From: Fen-1254 sp963769605 | GTDB lineage: Bacteria; Bacteroidota; Ignavibacteria; UBA10030 | DNA: 64,000 nt | Assembly (NCBI GenBank): GCA_963769605.1 | Contig: CAVYML010000009.1 | Location: 868,001-932,000 of the forward strand | Direction of reading: 5' to 3' | Position numbers and translations under genes: made by a program | The notes under the pieces: generated by a model | Seen by the model: only the letters and a program-made list of their open reading frames with translations | Told to the model about the DNA's origin: nothing | The model's database searches: none | Shown here: positions 62,074-64,000 of the stretch, piece by piece | Layout of the letters: every line of letters begins with the position of its first letter | Position numbering within the stretch: position 1 is the first letter of the stretch

Positions 62074-64000
62074 TTAACGAACCGGAACGAGTCGTACGGC
62101 ACAGCCGCCGCCCTGTGCCAGTTTCAAATTCAAAACCGTCTGAGCATTCACCCGGCGTTTATCGACAATGGAGTTTTTCGGTTCCACATCTGCGTTTGGT
62201 CCGTCGGCGTAAATTTCCGCATCATAAGTCCCGCTTCCGAGAAAGTTCAGCGGCACATTGAGCTCGCGTGCATCCCAATTTGTGATGCTGCCGATGAACC
62301 ACTCGCTCCCTTTGCGCCGCGCGATGGTGATATACTCCGGCGGAACGCCGTTGAGAACACGGGCCTCATCCCAGCTTGCCGGAACTGCTTTGAGAAACTC
62401 GAGTTCCTTCTGCCCGTCATACGTTGCAGGGGAATCCGAGATTATCTGCAATTCGCTTTCGAATATTACAAAAAGTGCCGTTTGATGAGCGCGCGTGCCC
62501 ATGACCATAAGAGCCGTATTGCGCGGCACAAAGTTCTCCGGAGTTACGTTGTCAAACCCGCCGGGAGTATAATCCATCGGTCCTGCCAGCATGCGTGTGA
62601 AGGCGAGCATTACGTTGTGCAGGGGAGTTATCCGAGCGCTCCATCTGTTGTATTCCGCACCCATGACCCCTTCCCGCGTTAAAACATTTGGAAAAGTGCG
62701 CCGCATTCCATCGGGTTTGAATGCACCATGGAAGTCGATCATAAGATGGTGCTCAGCCGCTTTCTTCGCAGTCATCCGGTACCAATTGACCATCCATTGG
62801 TCGGAGCGGTCTAAGAAATCAATTTTCACGCCTGCGATGCCCCATTTTTCGAATAGTGAAAAGGCCACATCCATCTGGTCGTTCACGTCCCGGAAATGAG
62901 CCCAGAGCCAGATGCGGACATTCTTCGACTTCGCATACTCGACCAGCATAGGAATGTCTATAGCAGGGACAGACTTGGTAAGATCCATTGGACCGCGGAA
63001 GGAATATCCGATCAGACCCGCCGGTGCGGGTTTGATCACTGAAGACCAGCCGCCGTCAATTAACATGTACTCAAATTTGTTCTGCGCGCAGAAATCGATA
63101 CAATATTTAACGGTTTCATTGTTCTTGCCGTTATTCTCGCCTGGATTCTTCACGCCTTTTTGCTGGCTGCCGTTCCACCAGTCCCATGAGGTTTTGCCGG
63201 GCTTGATCCAGGATGTTTCTCCGATGGCATTAGGTGGATTTAAATTGACAACCATATTCGATTCCACCAGCCGCCCGGGCTGATCCGCAATCATTAAGAC
63301 CCGCCATGCCGAATTCACGGGAGCTTGCGCAATAACGGATACCTTCGAAGCATCTATTTTAGGATCGAATGAAGGCGCAACATCCGCACTTGTATTTATA
63401 TCATCAACACGAGGCGCCAGCCGTGCTGTCAATGTCCGATTTCCTGTAGACGTCACATATAGGTTGGAATAATTTTCGATGTCGGCTTCCGTTAAACCGA
63501 CCCACGCGATTCCGGGCACATTCACGAGAAGCGGAAGATTGACCAGATACTCCGGATGCAGACCGCTGATGGTCAGTTCGTGATAATCATCCTCATTGCT
63601 GGTTTGAAAGCCGCGTGAGATGAGAGAAAAAGTGTTTGCATCCTTAGAGAAGCAGAACTGTGTGGACTCGTTCAGGATGCGCAGTTCCTTTACAGCAGCT
63701 TGATCGGGAACAATATAGCGGAAGGCTGCGCCATCATCGTAAGCGCGGGCTTCTATGTCAAGACTTCGGGTATTCGGCGCCGTTTCAACAGTCTTTACTG
63801 TCACGGCATTAAAGTGATTGCGTATAGGATTTGCCTTGCCCTGCACCGACGTCCATGTCTCGTCCTGACTGTAAGCCTTCGACGACTCTATCCGAACCGA
63901 CGAACCGAGTGCTGGAGAACTTTCCAGTATAAGCCCGAGGTTCGACCACTCGATGAGAGGCCGGCCATGAAAAGTCACGCGGTATGATAGTTGACCGCCT
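62074..64000 (-). CDS. GH97 glycoside hydrolase, second copy (partial, runs off right edge)
   Basis: The frame is open to the window edge (GGQLSYRVTFHGRPLIEW at the left end of the protein). The GTG at 63978 is therefore internal and the true start lies outside. The N-terminal supersandwich and barrel are present: YCIDFCAQNKFEYMLIDGGW, GVKIDFLDRSDQWMVNWY (Asp at the retaining-type nucleophile site), LMIDFHGAFKPDGMRRTFPN, LTREGVMGAEYNRW (likely acid/base Glu). The C-terminal sandwich ends GGGCAVRLVPVR. Like the copy at 47980 it fits the retaining alpha-galactosidase branch, but the two are clearly different subtypes. Confidence 0.9.
   Translation of the reverse strand, partial: GGQLSYRVTFHGRPLIEWSNLGLILESSPALGSSVRIESSKAYSQDETWTSVQGKANPIRNHFNAVTVKTVETAPNTRSLDIEARAYDDGAAFRYIVPDQAAVKELRILNESTQFCFSKDANTFSLISRGFQTSNEDDYHELTISGLHPEYLVNLPLLVNVPGIAWVGLTEADIENYSNLYVTSTGNRTLTARLAPRVDDINTSADVAPSFDPKIDASKVSVIAQAPVNSAWRVLMIADQPGRLVESNMVVNLNPPNAIGETSWIKPGKTSWDWWNGSQQKGVKNPGENNGKNNETVKYCIDFCAQNKFEYMLIDGGWSSVIKPAPAGLIGYSFRGPMDLTKSVPAIDIPMLVEYAKSKNVRIWLWAHFRDVNDQMDVAFSLFEKWGIAGVKIDFLDRSDQWMVNWYRMTAKKAAEHHLMIDFHGAFKPDGMRRTFPNVLTREGVMGAEYNRWSARITPLHNVMLAFTRMLAGPMDYTPGGFDNVTPENFVPRNTALMVMGTRAHQTALFVIFESELQIISDSPATYDGQKELEFLKAVPASWDEARVLNGVPPEYITIARRKGSEWFIGSITNWDARELNVPLNFLGSGTYDAEIYADGPNADVEPKNSIVDKRRVNAQTVLNLKLAQGGGCAVRLVPVR

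Noticed and set aside
62074..63978. GTG start at 63978 for the right-hand GH97
   Set aside because: The frame stays open and encodes GH97 sequence to the window edge, so the gene is partial.
1..64000. CRISPR array
   Set aside because: No regularly spaced identical repeats with variable spacers; the repeats seen are either in-frame protein repeats, tandem 21-mers or dispersed palindromes.
34636..64000. Direct repeat of the tRNA-Leu 3' end as an att site
   Set aside because: I looked for the GGGGTTCAAGTCCCC end elsewhere in the window and did not find it.

Overview
The window looks like chromosome from a member of the Bacteroidota/Chlorobi/Ignavibacteria side of the FCB group. The evidence is type IX secretion (Por) C-terminal sorting signals (a QNYPNP motif followed by a C-terminal domain, in three places), many signal-peptide-bearing exported enzymes, a LolA-like/ABC operon with its own outer-membrane protein, and transposases typical of that group. 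I cannot name the genus from the sequence.

Region 1 (about 1-11 kb) is accessory DNA. Small single genes, all on the minus strand, are separated by degenerate repeats ending in GTTAGGC-type boxes. I read this as an integron-like cassette array (attC-like sites, no integrase gene in view). One site carries a reverse-transcriptase-deleted group II intron. One cassette gene, an outer-membrane beta-barrel, is split by an IS with clear target duplication. Two decayed gene fragments lie near 10.8-11.0 kb. A further stretch of the same kind occurs at 30.8-34.3 kb, with an IS1380-type element inside it.

Region 2 (11.3-27.2 kb) looks like ordinary chromosome: a TetR-controlled operon (outer-membrane protein, ABC ATPase, two FtsX-like permeases, LolA-like protein), a HAD phosphatase, a very large YCF48-repeat/ASH-domain T9SS cargo broken by one frameshift, a SpoIIE-type phosphatase, an ATP-grasp protein, a C_GCAxxG_C_C protein, an ECF sigma/anti-sigma pair and a hexose-6-phosphate mutarotase.

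Region 3 (27.3-34.3 kb) is accessory again: a DUF6438 protein, an IS4-type element in the leader of an outer-membrane protein gene, an SRAP (HMCES/YedK) protein, an IS1380-type element, a truncated TonB-domain lipoprotein and an NTF2-like protein. It ends at a tRNA-Leu(CAG) gene next to a decayed tyrosine-recombinase C-terminus.

Region 4 (35.1-64 kb, running off the right edge) is a glycan-degradation locus with a strong bias to galactosides: an MFS transporter, GH42, a beta-propeller protein, a GH30-like enzyme, a GH36-like enzyme, GH2 (twice), GH97 (twice), a GH35-like/DUF5597 enzyme, GH59 (galactocerebrosidase type), GH27, and a tandem pair of large exported proteins of no family I recognise. 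Nearly all have export signals. No SusC/SusD pair is visible. Together they could strip both alpha- and beta-linked galactose from a substrate; a galactolipid such as digalactosyl-diacylglycerol is one possibility (inference). Several REP-like palindromes and a dispersed repeat of about 160 bp recur through the window.
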